64,000 nt of DNA from Amborella trichopoda. Lineage: Eukaryota > Streptophyta > Magnoliopsida > Amborellales > Amborellaceae. Below are positions 34,974 to 45,796 of this stretch, in pieces. The number at the start of each line of letters is the position of its first letter. Position 1 is the first letter of the stretch. The stretch is taken from assembly GCF_000471905.2 (NCBI RefSeq), contig NW_006499436.1:4965827-5029826 (forward strand). Reading direction: 5' to 3'. Below the pieces are notes generated by a model. That model was not told the DNA's origin. It saw nothing but the letters and a program-made list of their open reading frames with translations, and searched no databases. The position numbers and the translations under genes were made by a program.

Positions 34974-37332
34974 CATTTTATGACGTATTGCATGATATGA
35001 TGTTTTCAACATCGTGCTAGTCCATACACTCAAAAAAGAATTAAAAAATAAAAAAAATGGTCCGTTGTTCAGAACATTAGATTTTGGGGTAAATAAAAAA
35101 TAAAAAATGCATGAGTTTTTGAAAAAATACTATTCAGAAAATTGTAAATATCGGACTGGTGTACATCCACGTAAAATTTGCCTAAATTTGTTCTCATCCA
35201 TAATTACCATATATTTAAATATGTTACGGACGTAATTTTCCGTAATTTAAAAGTCAACAATCCTGTGAGCCTCTTCTCAATTGGGGTTTGGATCTCTCTC
35301 TCGGCACACAATTTTAAGGCATTATCTACTCACAACGAGGCTATATTTTTTTTTTGTACAAGTTGTTATTACCCTTGGCCATTAGATTGAGTGGGTTTCA
35401 TCAAAGTCATTTTGTTCTTGAGCTGGTATCCCATACTTCGGCGAGGGCATATACTATACACTTATTCCCACAGGTATAAAACTAACTTGGGAAGTTTTTT
35501 CTGATCCGATATTAGGAACCGACCTAAAAAATAAAAAATTAGATGTTTGAGTTCTATAACACTTATGTCTCACCCCTCAAAAATTCAATCATGACGCATT
35601 AGTTTTTTTCAGCCCACAGAGAAAGCAATTATAAATTTCGTTTTATTGAGAATAGCATAAGGTTTGAAGAGGTACCCAAAATTTGGGATTCAAAAGAGTC
35701 TCCTAGATTGGCTTTTGCTCAAGGGAATAAATGGGTAGTATGCTCCCTTGGGAGCATGAAATCTTTTAGCGTCGTTCATTTGGAATAATTAAGGTAAGCA
35801 ATTTCGTGAGCCTCTGCCTTTTCAAGGAAAGACGATGCCCTCACAGATTTGAGAGGAAGGACTGTGCTGACCATAGCAGGATAGTGTTCATTTTTCTCCC
35901 AATTGGATTGATGAGAAGCGCTCCCATCCATCCGATTTTTAATGGGATGGATGATGAGAAGCGCTCCCATCCATCCGACATTTTAATGGGATGGTTGAGT
36001 GTTGAAGATGCTAAATTTTGTAGTTGAGAAATCCTTAACTGTAGACCCGGACCCGACCCATCGGGTCCAAATGTTGGACCCATACCCACGTGTCCGTGTC
36101 AGTTTTACCCGGCAAGTCTGATTCAAGTCTGGGTCCATTGCCATCCTTACCAAAGAAGATATCGGACCAATAATAGACAAAAGGAAAAGTAATACGTGCA
36201 TCACGGGACGCACTTCGACAATAGCGTTGCGACACACCACATCAATCTCGTAGCGCCACAAAAAGATGAAATAATATGGGTTTCAAATTTTATTAAGAAA
36301 TCTCATTTTACTTTTTGTTTATTTATATTTTTCCCAATACATGTTCATCAAGGTTTACATTTTAGATCTAATATCCATATTTAAAATGGATTTTAGAGAG
36401 AGGAGTCATCTAAATAGGTGAGGCGGGGACTCATAAAACCCATTTCCTAAGCAAAAAGCAAGCCATATTAGTCCATTGCCTATGCCATGAAGGGGCCCAT
36501 ATCATGATGTGGCCTCTATCTTCGCCATCCATTTGGAATAGGATGCCTGCGGCCAGCGGCCACCGTCGGCCAAGCACCACACACGCACGTGCGCGCACAA
36601 AAAGGAAACACCATGCCTCAATTTGGCAACTTCGAATAGGTCACAACACTGCATCCCAAGTCCCTGGCTCATCTAACAGTAAGGTCCATCACCATGCAAA
36701 AACTTTTATCTGCAAATTGAGAGTGAAAATAAATTTAACCGACAAGTAAGTATGAAATAATTCATGCTGAAAAAAAAAAGCTAAACCTGAAATACACCTA
36801 GCAATATAATCCAAAAAGCATAGATGGAGTGGAACAGCCCCAATAATGCAGACAGAAGCGAGTTCCTTTAATAGCTTTTACATTTATAATTTCCCTTCTA
36901 AGCTTTTACAGATGGTGAGGAATTATCAAGACCATCAATGAGAAGTGACCCATCATTGATGTCATCCAATCAAGTACCTAATTTATCCGTGCAACCTGCT
37001 GAACTTCATTCACATTTCAATTAATGGAACTCTCAGAGCTTGTGGCTGGTCCACAAATATTCTCATATGAATACATTTCGCTGCAGATTTTGATGAGCTG
37101 AAGAAGAACTAGAACCACACTCAACTGTTGCTCAAGGAACCAATCTCCTCAAGGGTGTATTGAAGTTGAACAAGGGAAGCTTTAGACCCTCAACTTATTC
37201 AACAAATAGTTTCATTTACACTGATAGGGTGTGGAAGCAAATCATAAAACCATGACCACAAGAAGCAACAAGAATTGAATAATGAAAAGAAAGAATTAGG
37301 ATATGGCAGGCAATACTCGATGTTCGAAACTT

Positions 37333-37620
37333 CCTTGCCCAGCACTATTCAAGTGGCAGCTGCTGTTGGCTGACTATCTTCACCTGCTCGAGTACGTATG
37401 AAGTTAAAAACTCGATGTTTGTCCCTTCACAAGGTGCTCCACAACTCCTCAATTTTGTGCTTGAGAAGCTCTACTTCCTTTGCTAAATCCTCGTCCCTTT
37501 GTCTCAATTTCTACAAAGTCCGGAAAAGATTTGCACCAGAGAGAAGTCAAATAACATTAATGGCTTTCAAGATGTTAGTCAAATTCACAATAAATTCCAT
37601 TGCATCACCTCTCTTTCATG
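37333..37620 (-). pseudogene. Coiled-coil gene remnant, copy B
   Basis: On the minus strand, a piece reading AMEFIVNLTNILKAIN (37556-37610) is followed, after a GT...AG interval of about 46 bp, by LRQRDEDLAKEVELLKHKIE (37446-37511). The latter has heptad spacing typical of a coiled coil. Copy B is open across this helix, where copy A has a 1-bp insertion. However, B carries a 2-bp insertion just after EEL that breaks the frame where copy A is still good. Both copies are therefore disabled at different places. The family is not recognised. Confidence 0.4.
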
Positions 37621-39397
37621 TTCTAAACATGGAAAAGTAAACAAGAATGCTAGGAACTTTACTCTAGTAAGAAATAAATAGCAGTAAGCGCAGGAAGGGA
37701 AAGCATATCAAGAGAAGTTTTCTACTATTGAAGCTTAGACATGGACAAGTAACAGCAAGAACACAAGAAATTTCACTATGATAAGCCTTGAATAGCACCA
37801 GTAATATTGGTTTTTTTGGTGAGCCATAATAGCAACGATAAAAGGGAAGCATTTCTTGACAAGAAAATTTCCACTTTTAAAGACCTCTTCTTTTGCATCT
37901 TCATAATATTTTTATAGCCAACCAGTAAAAAGAGCGCATTACCCATAGAATTTCCAAAATCTTGATTTCCCCGAAATCCACACTCACTTTCAAACTATTA
38001 CAGCATGCATTTTTCTAGTTCTATTAGAATATACTTTTAAGAGATAATAAATAAGAGGACTGATTTCATGTAACGGTTGTATAGTAGTATAATGCAACCA
38101 CACCTCTAGAAAACCATGTTTTTGGCATTTGTATGACCCCAAATATTGCACACACATTCTCCTCATCCTCATAATCAATCCTACAAAAAAAAAAATATTC
38201 AATTTAAACCCTAGATATGGTCAAAATTAGTACACTCCAACAATGAATCTCGATCGTCCATTTGGTGAATTTCAAGATCTAGGCCTTAACAGACTCAAAA
38301 TTACTTTTTTTCTTTTTCAGTATTGTTAATCTAATGATGATAACACTATATAAAAATTTCGACAATAAAAAATTCCTTTTGAGGCCTATATCTAACCATC
38401 TCATTAAAATGGATGGCTTATATTAATTGAGCAAGAAAAAAACTTTCTTGGGTGTTTTTTCAAAATCTTCTTTTTTGTGATTGTTCTATAGAATAAAAAG
38501 AGTGCACATTTAAAAATTTGTATCAAACAAATGTCTTTAAGATGGTTTTTGAAGATGGTTGGATTATACTACCATACAACCGTTGCATGAAATCATTTCT
38601 CAATAAATAAGTATGACAAATAATATAGAAAAATGCAGGATTTGTTACAATTTCATATCATTTATATTAAAAATCCCCACTTTATAGAAAATTATTTATT
38701 TTAAAGTCCCATTCTTCGTACTCAAAAATGTTTGTACATGCAAATGATTTGATGATGTTGTAAACCTACTTTTTCTCTTTTTGACGAATCCTCTCTCTCT
38801 CTCTCTCTCTCAGTAGTAAAAGTTGGAAAGAGAAAAATATGTACTGTTACGGATGTACAAGAATTTTGGGAAGTTGAAATAGTTGGTGCTATAACGAGTT
38901 AAAACTGTCCAGCACATAACGGTTCGTTTTATAACCGTCGGGGCCAAGATGAAGATGTTCGAAATGGCCATTATATCATCTATGCTAAGTCCAAGCTAAA
39001 AGACTTTAAACTGTCTAGCACATGACAGGTTTAAACAAACTGTCAGGGTCAAGGTATGGACATTTGAGGTAGCCGCAATACGCCACCAACGGCCATACTT
39101 GACTGACCCCTTTCATATATAGTCCATGTCTCAAGACTCTAAACTGATCGGTGCATACTCCATACATAGCACATGACTATAAATTGCATGTTACTGGCAA
39201 AATATATAGCTACCTAGTATGAATTTCCAAAATCTTGATTTCCCCCAAATCCACACTCACTTTCAAACAATTACAGCAATGCATTTTTCTTGTTCTATTT
39301 GTGCATCTGTTTGCTACAGAAAAGTCTCTTTGTTTATTCTTTCATTATGCATCAATTATTTTTTCCATCAACTAATAACCTGAACTTTTTCGGCATG

Positions 39398-39547
39398 TTA
39401 TCCCAGTCTGGTTTTGCAGCAAACTGTAACATATGTCCTGACAGGAGACTTAGGGACAGATATGAGGCTCAAAAGAGAAAAGACCAAACATATTTGGCTT
39501 CTGAGATTGGAATATCTTTCGACGACTTTCCTGTTGATCTATTTTAA
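39398..39547 (+). other. Short conserved frame of unknown nature
   Basis: The last ~50 codons of an 85-codon plus-strand frame (SQSGFAANCNICPDRRLRD through GISFDDFPVDLF) are recognisable in copy A at 7300-7440, where one stop and a few changes occur. The shared stop codon and the conserved DDFPVDLF end are suggestive. The conservation may simply reflect duplication, and the minus strand could be the coding one. Confidence 0.2.
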
Positions 39548-39938
39548 GTTGACGGGCAGCTAAGCTTGAGATAACTCCTCAAGACCATAGTTATCAACAG
39601 AAAAACACAGTTCTACATGTGCCGTATTTCTTTATTGAGTTCTATAACATATATAAAATCAGAAACAATGAAATGCACGCAAAAAAAAAAAGCTTCTGAA
39701 AGAATAGATTCTGCTAGAGCAAATGCTAAAAAATGGAAACTTGTCAGAAGTTGTACTCTGCTCATGCTGACTGATACAAACAGACTTGTGCAACAAGTGC
39801 TCTCACAATGGTTACTTAAAATAAGATCTCCTCAGCAATAAATTCTCATAAATATATCGTAAAAATACATGAATGAATATGGAAAAAGAAAGCAATGGCA
39901 ATTGCACCAAAGGGAAGAATATCATGAACTAACCTCCA

Positions 39939-39980
39939 GCTCCATCTTTCGTGTTTGTTCCTTCCGGCAACCTGCAGTGG
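39939..39980 (-). other. Possible small exon with start codon, copy B
   Basis: A CTGCAG acceptor-like site precedes a stretch reading CRKEQTRKMELE on the minus strand, ended by a GAG|GTTAGT donor. The Met inside it could be a start. Upstream (minus sense) lies a CT-rich leader-like sequence. The paired copy A sequence keeps the splice sites but has an in-frame TGA. Low certainty. Confidence 0.2.
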
Positions 39981-40489
39981 CTCAAGCTCTAGAGGACGAG
40001 GAGGAGAGAACAATGAGAGAAAGGATGGCTAGGGCTTCCAGAGAGAGTAACACCCCATATTTGTTTGTGTGCCAGCAAGCTTTAGGCGAGTTTTAATTGT
40101 TGAAGTTTGGCTCCACATGGAAATTAGTATGAAAGAGAGAGAGAGAGAGAAAATGAGACACCAAGTACAAATTAACAATTGTAACAATTACACATTTACA
40201 AGTATAATAATTAACTCAAGAAATAATGGAACATACAAAATAATCAATTCAAGAGATCAATTACAAATCTACAATTCTAATAATCAGACAACGATAATTG
40301 AACGTAAAAACAACTAACTCCAGACAATGCAATCCCTCAACAAATTCAACAGACCCATTCAAGATGTCTTGGGGACCCCCAAACCGTGTTGTTGGCATGG
40401 GAGAGACTTACATTGCAGGGAGTTTTGAGGTCTTCTTTTTCTTGGCGGTAGGCTTGGTCGAGGGAGACCCCTCTTCTTACTACATTTCC

Positions 40490-41620
40490 CTATTTCTTTC
40501 TCACCACCATAAATATCCAAGAAGAAAGAGTGGTTTTGTAGGGTAAATAATCGCCACTACCTAATCTATTACTTGGTAAAAAGGCATGCAGCCTCCCACT
40601 ACTGAAGCCATAGCTCATAATCTTCTCACTGTTCTCACCGTAGATCAAAAAAATGTGCCCTCCACATACAAGCACTGGCGAGGGGCGCCTATTACTTTTA
40701 TTCTGCCCACTTTCACTGTCACGCTCATAGCCCAACTCACACAGATCTATGTTGATCATCTCCACCCACTTCTTCTCCGCGATGACTAAAAACCACACGA
40801 TCAACTTTAAATCTGGCCCTACGGCCACAAGAGAAACATGGCCATTCCAATCCAAGACCGCAACATGGTCAACCCACACCGAGAGTTCTAATCCAGTTTG
40901 AAGCTCCGATGGTGCACGTACAACCTCTACAGCCTCTCTGACCATGTCGAAGCCGATCAACCTGCAGTCCATAGTGTCATAGGTGTAGCATGTATGGCCA
41001 ATAGACACTAGATTCTTGCGGCCAAAGATCAGAGATTTTTTTGGCATGCTTTCAAGGCACCTCCACTGTCCAGTGGCAGAGTCAAACAGATGGTATTTCG
41101 GAATGGGCTTCCATTCAAACACATTCGACACCACAGTAAAAACCCTGAAACTGCGATGCTGGGGGTCAAAATAGAATCCGAAATAGAATGCCCAGGATCC
41201 GGGAACAGCAGGAAGGCAGGTGGATTGGCCGGTTGCAGGGTTGACAATAGTAAAGAGACCCCTACCTGTCAAGGTACAAAGGATGCCATTGCTGCATCCC
41301 ACCCTCATGTCCGGCTTTCTAAGCATCCAAGAAGAGCATGATTCATTATGGGAAAGGTTATGAAGTTGCATGATGTTATCACGTTTGAGGGAGATGGTGA
41401 AAATTGGAGATTTTTCGTGGTGGGAAAATGGGAGGAAGATGGCACAAGGTTGAGAGAGAGAATGAGGGTAGAGCGAGTGGGTCCTTGCAAAGTTGGGGGA
41501 GGACAAAAGTTCATCCCAAGATCTTGAGACACTCTTGAGACCCAAGATACAAGGGACAGGCAACTTGAGTAGGATTTCTTCTACTAAGTCATTCGGCAAA
41601 ATGCCTGATAGAGAACCCAT
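40490..41620 (-). CDS. F-box protein, intact copy
   Basis: A single-exon frame. The F-box lies at residues about 7-46 (ILPNDLVEEILLKLPVPCIL, then SVSRSWDELLSSPNFAR). F-box proteins bind SKP1 and act as substrate adaptors in SCF ubiquitin ligases. The C-terminal part has plant F-box-associated/kelch-like features: LFTIVNPATGQS, FYFGFYFDPQHRSFRV, VLVCGGHIFLIYGENS. The frame opens 10 codons earlier (41650), but the Met at 41620 (MGSLSGILP) fits the family better and gives 376 residues, a usual length. The upstream region is GA/GGGGA-rich with an assembly gap. The paralogue at 8371-9430 is a pseudogene, so this is probably the only working copy in the window. The substrate is unknown. Confidence 0.92.
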   Translation of the reverse strand: MGSLSGILPNDLVEEILLKLPVPCILGLKSVSRSWDELLSSPNFARTHSLYPHSLSQPCAIFLPFSHHEKSPIFTISLKRDNIMQLHNLSHNESCSSWMLRKPDMRVGCSNGILCTLTGRGLFTIVNPATGQSTCLPAVPGSWAFYFGFYFDPQHRSFRVFTVVSNVFEWKPIPKYHLFDSATGQWRCLESMPKKSLIFGRKNLVSIGHTCYTYDTMDCRLIGFDMVREAVEVVRAPSELQTGLELSVWVDHVAVLDWNGHVSLVAVGPDLKLIVWFLVIAEKKWVEMINIDLCELGYERDSESGQNKSNRRPSPVLVCGGHIFLIYGENSEKIMSYGFSSGRLHAFLPSNRLGSGDYLPYKTTLSSWIFMVVRKK

Positions 41621-41779
41621 CGTGAGAGGGAATGGAAAGCACCAGGTCAAAGAGAGTGGATGAGAGAGAAAATGAAAAGTACTGGTTAGAGAGAGAGAGA
41701 AGTACTTGGTTAAATAATGTGGGTTAAAGAAAATGGAGAGGGGTAGGGGTACGTTGGTTAAATAAGTGTAGGGTTAAAG

Positions 41780-41911
41780 AAAGTGGAGAGGGGGAGGGGA
41801 GGGGGAGGGGGGAGGGGAGGGGAGGGGAGGGGGTAGGAGAAGAGAGAAGTGAAGNNNNNNNNNNNNNNNNNNNNGGAGGGGGGAGGAAGAGAGAAGAGAA
41901 GACGTACTACG

Positions 41912-41978
<67 letters not shown>

Positions 41979-41980
41979 GT

Positions 41981-42005
<25 letters not shown>
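41780..42005. repeat. GGGGA-rich tract, 20-N gap and (GT)n microsatellite
   Basis: Repeats of GGGGAGG (41790-41890) are interrupted by an assembly gap of 20 Ns (41855-41874). A GT repeat of about 95 bp (41911-42005) with one TC interruption and a GA run follow. This lies upstream of the F-box gene on its 5' side. The true length of the gap is unknown; frames running through it are artefacts. Confidence 0.95.
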
Positions 42006-42018
<13 letters not shown>

Positions 42019-42109
42019 TACACCTGGTTAGTGAGAGAAAATAGAGAGAGAGTTTCTAACTGATAAAGATACCAGGCCTTCTTTGGTATGTTACCATAAA
42101 TCACCAAAT

Positions 42110-42450
42110 ATCAATAGAAATTGAGCACCCAAATCATAAAAACTCTTAAGTTTTGCTTTTAAAAACTCCAAACAACAACTATGTCAATGTACTGCTAGAA
42201 ATATAATTCAGTAAGGTAATATAATACGCAAGCTGAAGGAAGCAGAAAGAGATGGCTAAATGCCCTAAAACAAAAAATCAATAGAAATTGAGTACCCAAA
42301 TCATAAAAACTCTAAAGTTTTTCTTTTCAAAACTCAAAACAACAATTACGTAAATGTACTGCTAGAATGCAATTCAGCAAGGTAATATAATATACAAATA
42401 GTTGTAGCTGAATGAAGCAGAAAGAGATGCCTAAATACCCTAAAACCAAA
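42110..42450. repeat. ~180-bp tandem pair in an intron-like region
   Basis: Two tandem copies share TCAATAGAAATTGAG, CCCAAATCATAAAAACTC, CTGCTAGAA...ATTCAG.AAGGTAATATAAT and AGAAAGAGATG. The same pair occurs in copy A (28032-28310), so it predates the segmental duplication. Confidence 0.8.
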
Positions 42451-42469
42451 AATAGAAATCAGATATCAC

Positions 42470-42559
42470 CTTATTGAGAATAGAGAGATCACTACAGATG
42501 GGGTAATGGTCATCCATGAAAGCCAAGGCACATAGACAATTTCTGTGGTACAAATTCAC
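42470..42559 (-). CDS. Putative exon of an unknown multi-exon gene, copy B
   Basis: A 90-nt exon on the minus strand with a TTTCATCAG acceptor and an AATAAG|GTGATATC donor encodes 30 residues including RNCLCALAFMDDHYPICSDL. It keeps the same frame as the copy A exon (28333-28422) despite several replacements. A CT-rich leader with a telo-box lies upstream in the minus sense (42700-43000). Downstream exons cannot be assigned securely; the coiled-coil pieces at 37.4-37.6 kb are candidates, which would place the F-box gene within an intron. The family is not recognised. Confidence 0.45.
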
Positions 42560-42957
42560 CTGATGAAACAACAAAATTACACAAATTACGGCCTTTTTAA
42601 TCTCCAATTACTCAAGAAAAACTCAGAACAAAAGCTACCAAAACTTTACAATTAAGTAAAAAGGTTCGAAAATGAAAAAAAAAATTGCATGACTTTGAAA
42701 AAGATAATGGGGAAGACACAAGAAGATGCGGTGGGAGAAGAAAGAGGGATTTAGAGAGAGAAATTACCTGTTAGAGGAAGTGATTTCCAGTTTCTATCAC
42801 ACATGCATGCCCTAGTTTTAGAGCGAGAATCTCCAAAATTAAGTTTAGAGAGAGAAAGAGAATCCCGTTTGAATGCTCTTCCCTTGCAGATCAGAGAGAA
42901 GCTCTTCCCACCGGCGACAGAGAAAGAGAGAGTAAACTTAGAGAGAAAGAGAGGAGC

Positions 42958-42965
42958 AAACCCTA
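42958..42965 (-). promoter_or_regulatory. Telo-box (AAACCCTA) in leader of the unknown gene, copy B
   Basis: AAACCCTA on the plus strand, TAGGGTTT in the gene's sense, sits in a CT-rich leader. This element is frequent in 5' regions of plant translation and growth genes. Copy A has lost it (GCATGCGCTAGTTAC at the matching place). Confidence 0.35.
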
Positions 42966-43179
42966 GTTGCAGAAAGAGAATTTGAAAGGGTTTGAAATCG
43001 AGAGATTGGGACGTTTTAATAGAGGATTAACAATCCAACGGCCATAGTTAGGGTTCATGCAACGGTCGGCCCCATTCATCGGATCCAACGGTCTTTGGTG
43101 GTTTTTTGCCAAACGGTTCGTAGGATCATGGAAAAAGTATTTCATGCTCCCAAAGGCACTGTTCATTTACTCCAAAATA

Positions 43180-44180
43180 TTTGTGGCATTACTTTTTATT
43201 CTTTTGTATTACTTTCTATTTCTTTTTAACGAGAACTTTTTATTTTTTGTATAAGAAATACTTGTTGTATTACTTTTTATTTTATTTTTTTGATAAAAAC
43301 CTTTTATTTTTTTGTATTTTATTTTATTTTATTGATAAAAACGTTTTATTTTTTTTACAAAAAATACTTGTTGTATTACCTTTTATTTGTTTGGACAATA
43401 ACCTTTTATTTTTTTTGACAATAACCTTTTATTTTATTTTTTGATGAGAAATATTTGTCGTATTACTTTTTGTTTTTTTTTTTAACAAGAACCTTTTATT
43501 TTATTTTTTTGACAAGAAATACTTGTTGTATTACATTATTTTCTTCATTTTTTTTATAAGACCTTTTATTTTTTAATGACAAGAACATTTTATTACCTTT
43601 TATTTTTTTGACAAAAAGATGTATTGCCATCTCCTCAAGGCTTGGGGCCACTTTTTACAGGGCAGTGAATCTTTATGCCCAAAACCCCGATTCCAATGGT
43701 CATTTATTCGGTACCTCCCAAGGAGCGAGGCCACTTTTTACAGGGCAGTGGAATCTTTATACCCAAAACCCCGATTCCAGTGGTCATTTATTCAGTACGT
43801 CCCAAGGAGCGGGAACTACCATTCTAACCCTTCTCGGGGGGATTCCATCCTCAAACTCAAAGCTTATGGCTGATCGATATTGCTCATCATTTTTTACAAG
43901 AAATACTTGTTGTATTACCTTTAATTTTTTTGGACAATAACCTTTTATTTTATTTTTTGACTAGAAATATTTCTTGTATTACCTTTTGTATTTTTTTTTT
44001 AACAAGAACCTTTTATTTATTTATTTTGACAAGTAATACAACAATTTTTTTAAAAGAAATACTTGTTGTATTACCTTTTTTTTCTTTTTTTTTAATAAGA
44101 CCTTTTATTTTTTAATGACAATAACCTTTTATTACCTTTTATTTTTTTTGACAAAAACCTTTTATTTTTTTGACAAAAAA
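43180..44180. repeat. T-rich tandem arrays with an 83-bp duplication between them
   Basis: Units like ACTTGTTGTATTACC and CCTTTTATTTTTTTGACAA recur many times at 43180-43616 and 43880-44180 (unit length about 30-40 bp, irregular). Between them, 43646-43728 and 43729-43810 are two near-identical 83-bp copies containing CCACTTTTTACAGGGCAGTG. Frames predicted here are artefacts of composition. The stretch 43055-43179, left of the array, is unremarkable promoter-side sequence of the unknown gene. Confidence 0.8.
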
Positions 44181-44489
44181 AAAGAAATAAATAACGTTGC
44201 CAAAATTCAAACCAGTGACCTCCAATGTGAAGGAATGATGCAATAACTGCTATACCGCAACCCTTTTGATGTTATTAACCGGAATAAAATGTTATTTTAT
44301 ATAACATTTTCAAGCTACTACCTTTTATTCACAATATCCCACATTGAAAAAGTGGACGAAGATTGAAATAGATAAATACTTCATTGGTACCATCTCAAAG
44401 CGCATGTGAACGAATGAGGAAGCTTGAGGCATTGTGGCTAGGGACACGTGGCCTAGAGGTGTTCCCTAGGTTTATGACCTTTGTGACAC
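44181..44489. other. Spacer; no gene
   Basis: Contains GTTGCCAAAATTCAAACC and CCAATGTGAAGGAATGATG, phrases that look like a transposon terminus, but no boundary or partner copy is visible in this window. Confidence 0.3.
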
Positions 44490-45300
44490 ATTTGAACCAA
44501 AAAATTATAAGAATGCCCACGTCATATACAAAAAACCCAAAAATTACAAGAATCATGCAATGATCATGCAATGATTTAGTGTAGAAGAACCAGTTGAAAC
44601 AATTACAAGAATCATGCAATGATTTAGTGTAGAAGAACCAGGCGACTCATGACGTCATGATCTCATGCAATGATTTAGTGTAGAAGAACCAGGCGACTCA
44701 TGACGTTATGATCACATCTCATGCAATGATTTAAATTGCAAGAATCATGCAATGATTTAGTGACGTCATGATCACATCTCATGCAATGATTTAAATTACA
44801 AGAATCATGCAATGATTTAGTGTAGAAGAACCAGGTGAAACAATTACAAGAATCATGCAATGATTTAGTGTAGAAAAACCAAGCGACTCGTGACGTCATG
44901 ATCTCATGCAATTAAAAGAATCACGCAATGATTTAGTGTAGAAGGACCAGGCGACTCATAACGTCATGATCACATCTCATGCGATGATTCAATGTGAATG
45001 ATTTAGTGCAGAATTGACATGCGGGGAATCAGGGTGAATCGACATGGGAGGAACTCATGACGTCATGATCACAACTCATGCAATGATTTAGTGTAGAACT
45101 GACATGCGGGGAATCGACATGGGGGGAATCAGGGTGAATCGACATGGGGGAAACTCATGACGTCATGATCTTATGCAATGATTTAGTGTAGAAGAACCTG
45201 GCGACTCATGACGTCATGATCACATCTCATGCAATGATTTAGTGTAGAAGAACCAAGCGACTCATGACGTCATGATCACTGTTGAATTGACATGCGGAGA
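44490..45300. repeat. Satellite-like array with TGACGTCA palindromes
   Basis: Irregular units of about 50-110 bp contain CATGCAATGATTTAGTGTAG, AAGAACCAGGCGACTCATGA and TGACGTCATGATCACATCTC. The 8-bp palindrome TGACGTCA occurs at least seven times exactly (near 44649, 44761, 44891, 45058, 45158, 45208, 45264), with two one-base variants. The minus-strand peptide repeats seen in this stretch are by-products of the array. Confidence 0.85.
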
Positions 45301-45796
45301 ATCGGGGTGCATCGACATTGGGGGGAATCATGGTGAATCAACATGAGGGGAATCGGGGTGAGTCCGTTGCGACTCGCCGATTTTTTAATCATTGTTGGAT
45401 ATAGTAGAACATAAACTCAGTGGGAGTGTGGTCCCTCGGACATTGTTGGATATAGTAGAACATAAACTCAGTGGGAGTGTGGTCCCTCAGACTCAGGGAT
45501 ACCGATTCCAATGCCAACTCGGGCAAGTCCCCGGAATCAATATGGGGGGAATCGGGGCGAGTCCATTGTGACTCGTCAATTTTTTAATCACTGTGACATG
45601 GGGGAAATAGGGGTGAATCGACATGGGGGGAATCGGGATGAGTCCGTTGCAACTCCTCGATTTTTTAATCACTGTTGGATATAGTGGAACATAAACTCAA
45701 TGGGAGTGTGGACACGGGGGAACCGATTCTAGTGCTGACTTGGGCGAGTCCGTTAGGACTTGCCGATTTTTTAATTACTGTTTGATATAGTAGAAC
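45301..45796. repeat. Repeated hAT-like terminus units
   Basis: The motif GACTCGCCGATTTTTTAATC followed by A(C/T)TG ends four units here (near 45384, 45592, 45673, 45780) and once more near 48641. Each is followed by a GGATATAGTGGAACATAAAC-like segment or a variant. One 50-bp unit is directly duplicated (45394-45443 and 45444-45493). Inverse-complemented, each end reads CAGTGATTAAAAAAT, which resembles hAT termini. Confidence 0.65.

Larger units (their letters stand above)
34974..43054. repeat. Segmental duplication copy B, uninterrupted
   Basis: This is the same sequence in the same orientation as copy A (3420-9555 plus 28032-28924), without the transposon nest. It keeps about 420 bp (41745-42165) that copy A has lost at the nest boundary. 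It contains the intact F-box gene, the coiled-coil remnant and the 90-nt exon. Large gene-free parts (34974-37300, 37620-39280) show only short unsupported frames. Confidence 0.93.

Noticed and set aside
41849-42107. Val-Cys and Thr-His repeat frames through the GT microsatellite
   Set aside because: Low-complexity dinucleotide translation, partly through the N gap.
44210-44290. Possible tRNA-like sequence (TTCAAACC followed by GTGACCTCC)
   Set aside because: No cloverleaf arms, anticodon loop or acceptor pairing can be drawn; more likely a transposon remnant.
44395-44911. Minus-strand frames with repeated FYTKSLHDSCN-type peptides
   Set aside because: They are products of the satellite-like array with TGACGTCA motifs; there is no independent evidence of a gene.
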